The notes below the pieces were generated by a model. The model was not told the origin of the DNA. It was given only the letters and a program-made list of their open reading frames with translations, and searched no databases. Source: Spirochaetia bacterium (GTDB taxonomy: Bacteria; Spirochaetota; Leptospirae; Leptospirales; Leptonemataceae). From it: 6,219 bases of DNA. The stretch is from the NCBI GenBank assembly GCA_016195395.1, contig JACPZR010000516.1, positions 1 through 6,219 on the forward strand, read 5' to 3'. Both the position numbers and the translations under genes were made by a program. Below are positions 5,750-6,219 of this stretch, in pieces (the stretch's first letter is position 1; each line of letters begins with the position of its first letter).

Positions 5750-6219
5750 AGTTCTGAATGTCACGCGCCTGACGCGTTCGGTTGTGATCGCAGGCGTTTT
5801 CTTGACGGGTTCCTTGCTCGTATCATGCGGCCTCTTCAAGCCCGAGTGCACCGGCGACGATCCCGCGTGTAACCAGATTCTCTTTGCATTGAGACCCCGG
5901 GCCGCATACGGCCGCGTCCTCTATGCATCCACCACCGGCGGCACCGATCACCGCGTTTATGCGTTTGCCATGAACCGGAACACAGGCGCTCTGACCGCCC
6001 TCGGCACGCCGGTGGGCGCGGGCAATGACCCCACCACGCTCACGATTGATCCCAGTGGACGTTTTCTTTATGCCACCGGCTCTGCCACCGGCGCTAACGT
6101 GTATCCTTACACAATTCAGTCGGACGGGACTCTCATGCCCGGCACCGCGATTACAGCCTCGGGAACGGCTCCCCGGCAGATGGTGTTTTCGGCCGACCCC
6201 ACGGTTGCCGTTCTCCAGT
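5733..6219 (+). CDS. Lactonase-like beta-propeller lipoprotein, N-terminal part (cut by right edge)
   Basis: The first 162 codons of a probable outer-membrane or surface lipoprotein. From the TTG at 5733, residues 7-31 form a lipoprotein signal: basic residues R12 and R15, a hydrophobic core (17-30), then the lipobox LVSC with the lipidated Cys32. A short linker with two more cysteines (C39, C46) leads into repeats of the 6-phosphogluconolactonase/YVTN beta-propeller kind: GRVLYASTTGG (60-70), then VYAFAMNRNTGALT, DPSGRFLYATGS and VYPYTIQSDGTL, each a strand pattern plus an NTGxL- or SDGTL-like turn. About two blades are in view; a full protein of this family usually has seven and 350 or more residues. 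Despite the family name, enzymatic activity is doubtful for a lipoprotein; binding or structural roles are as likely. The start overlaps the preceding gene by 17 bases, so translational coupling is likely. A second in-frame TTG follows directly (5736). Confidence 0.8.
   Translation, partial: MLSATKVLNVTRLTRSVVIAGVFLTGSLLVSCGLFKPECTGDDPACNQILFALRPRAAYGRVLYASTTGGTDHRVYAFAMNRNTGALTALGTPVGAGNDPTTLTIDPSGRFLYATGSATGANVYPYTIQSDGTLMPGTAITASGTAPRQMVFSADPTVAVLQ

Noticed and set aside
5324..5851. 175-codon minus-strand open frame
   Set aside because: It is antisense to the PGWGQYY domain and the lipoprotein start, with no family features or credible start context.

Overview
The window suggests a Gram-negative-type bacterium of moderately high G+C. 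My tentative guess is a spirochaete of the Leptospirales. That rests only on the look of two envelope genes at the right end (a PGWGQYY/DUF5683-like protein with a signal peptide and coiled coil, and a beta-propeller lipoprotein) and is an inference. No rRNA, tRNA, CRISPR array or mobile element was seen.

Left half, minus strand (about 3192 down to 1): an iron-sulfur cluster assembly (SUF) locus, read right to left. The order is sufC (ABC ATPase), sufD (scaffold partner, joined to sufC by a 4-base ATGA overlap), a BCP-type peroxiredoxin with an export signal, a strong intrinsic terminator, a small Rieske [2Fe-2S] protein, and the first 39 codons of the cysteine desulfurase sufS, which runs off the left edge. 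No sufB is next to sufC, where it is usually found. SufS would supply sulfur, SufC/SufD (with a SufB encoded elsewhere) would build the cluster, and the Rieske protein is a likely client or accessory factor. The terminator splits the locus into sufC-sufD-peroxiredoxin and Rieske-sufS.

Divergent control region (3193-3384): it holds an extended -10 promoter pointing at sufC, a 27-bp palindrome (7-bp arms, 13-bp spacer) lying over that -10, and a leader hairpin flanked by T-rich stretches. These suggest regulated sufC expression; the regulator is unknown.

Right half, plus strand (3385-6219): a stand-alone tandem CBS-domain protein overlaps by 4 bases a membrane-anchored family 2 glycosyltransferase of the polyprenyl-phosphate (DPM1/GtrB-like) type. 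After a 113-base gap come the exported coiled-coil/DUF5683-like protein and, overlapping it by 17 bases from a TTG start with a good Shine-Dalgarno sequence, a lactonase-like beta-propeller lipoprotein cut by the right edge. This half looks like envelope biogenesis. I found no convincing new system; the regulatory palindrome and the unusual SUF gene order are the points most worth checking.
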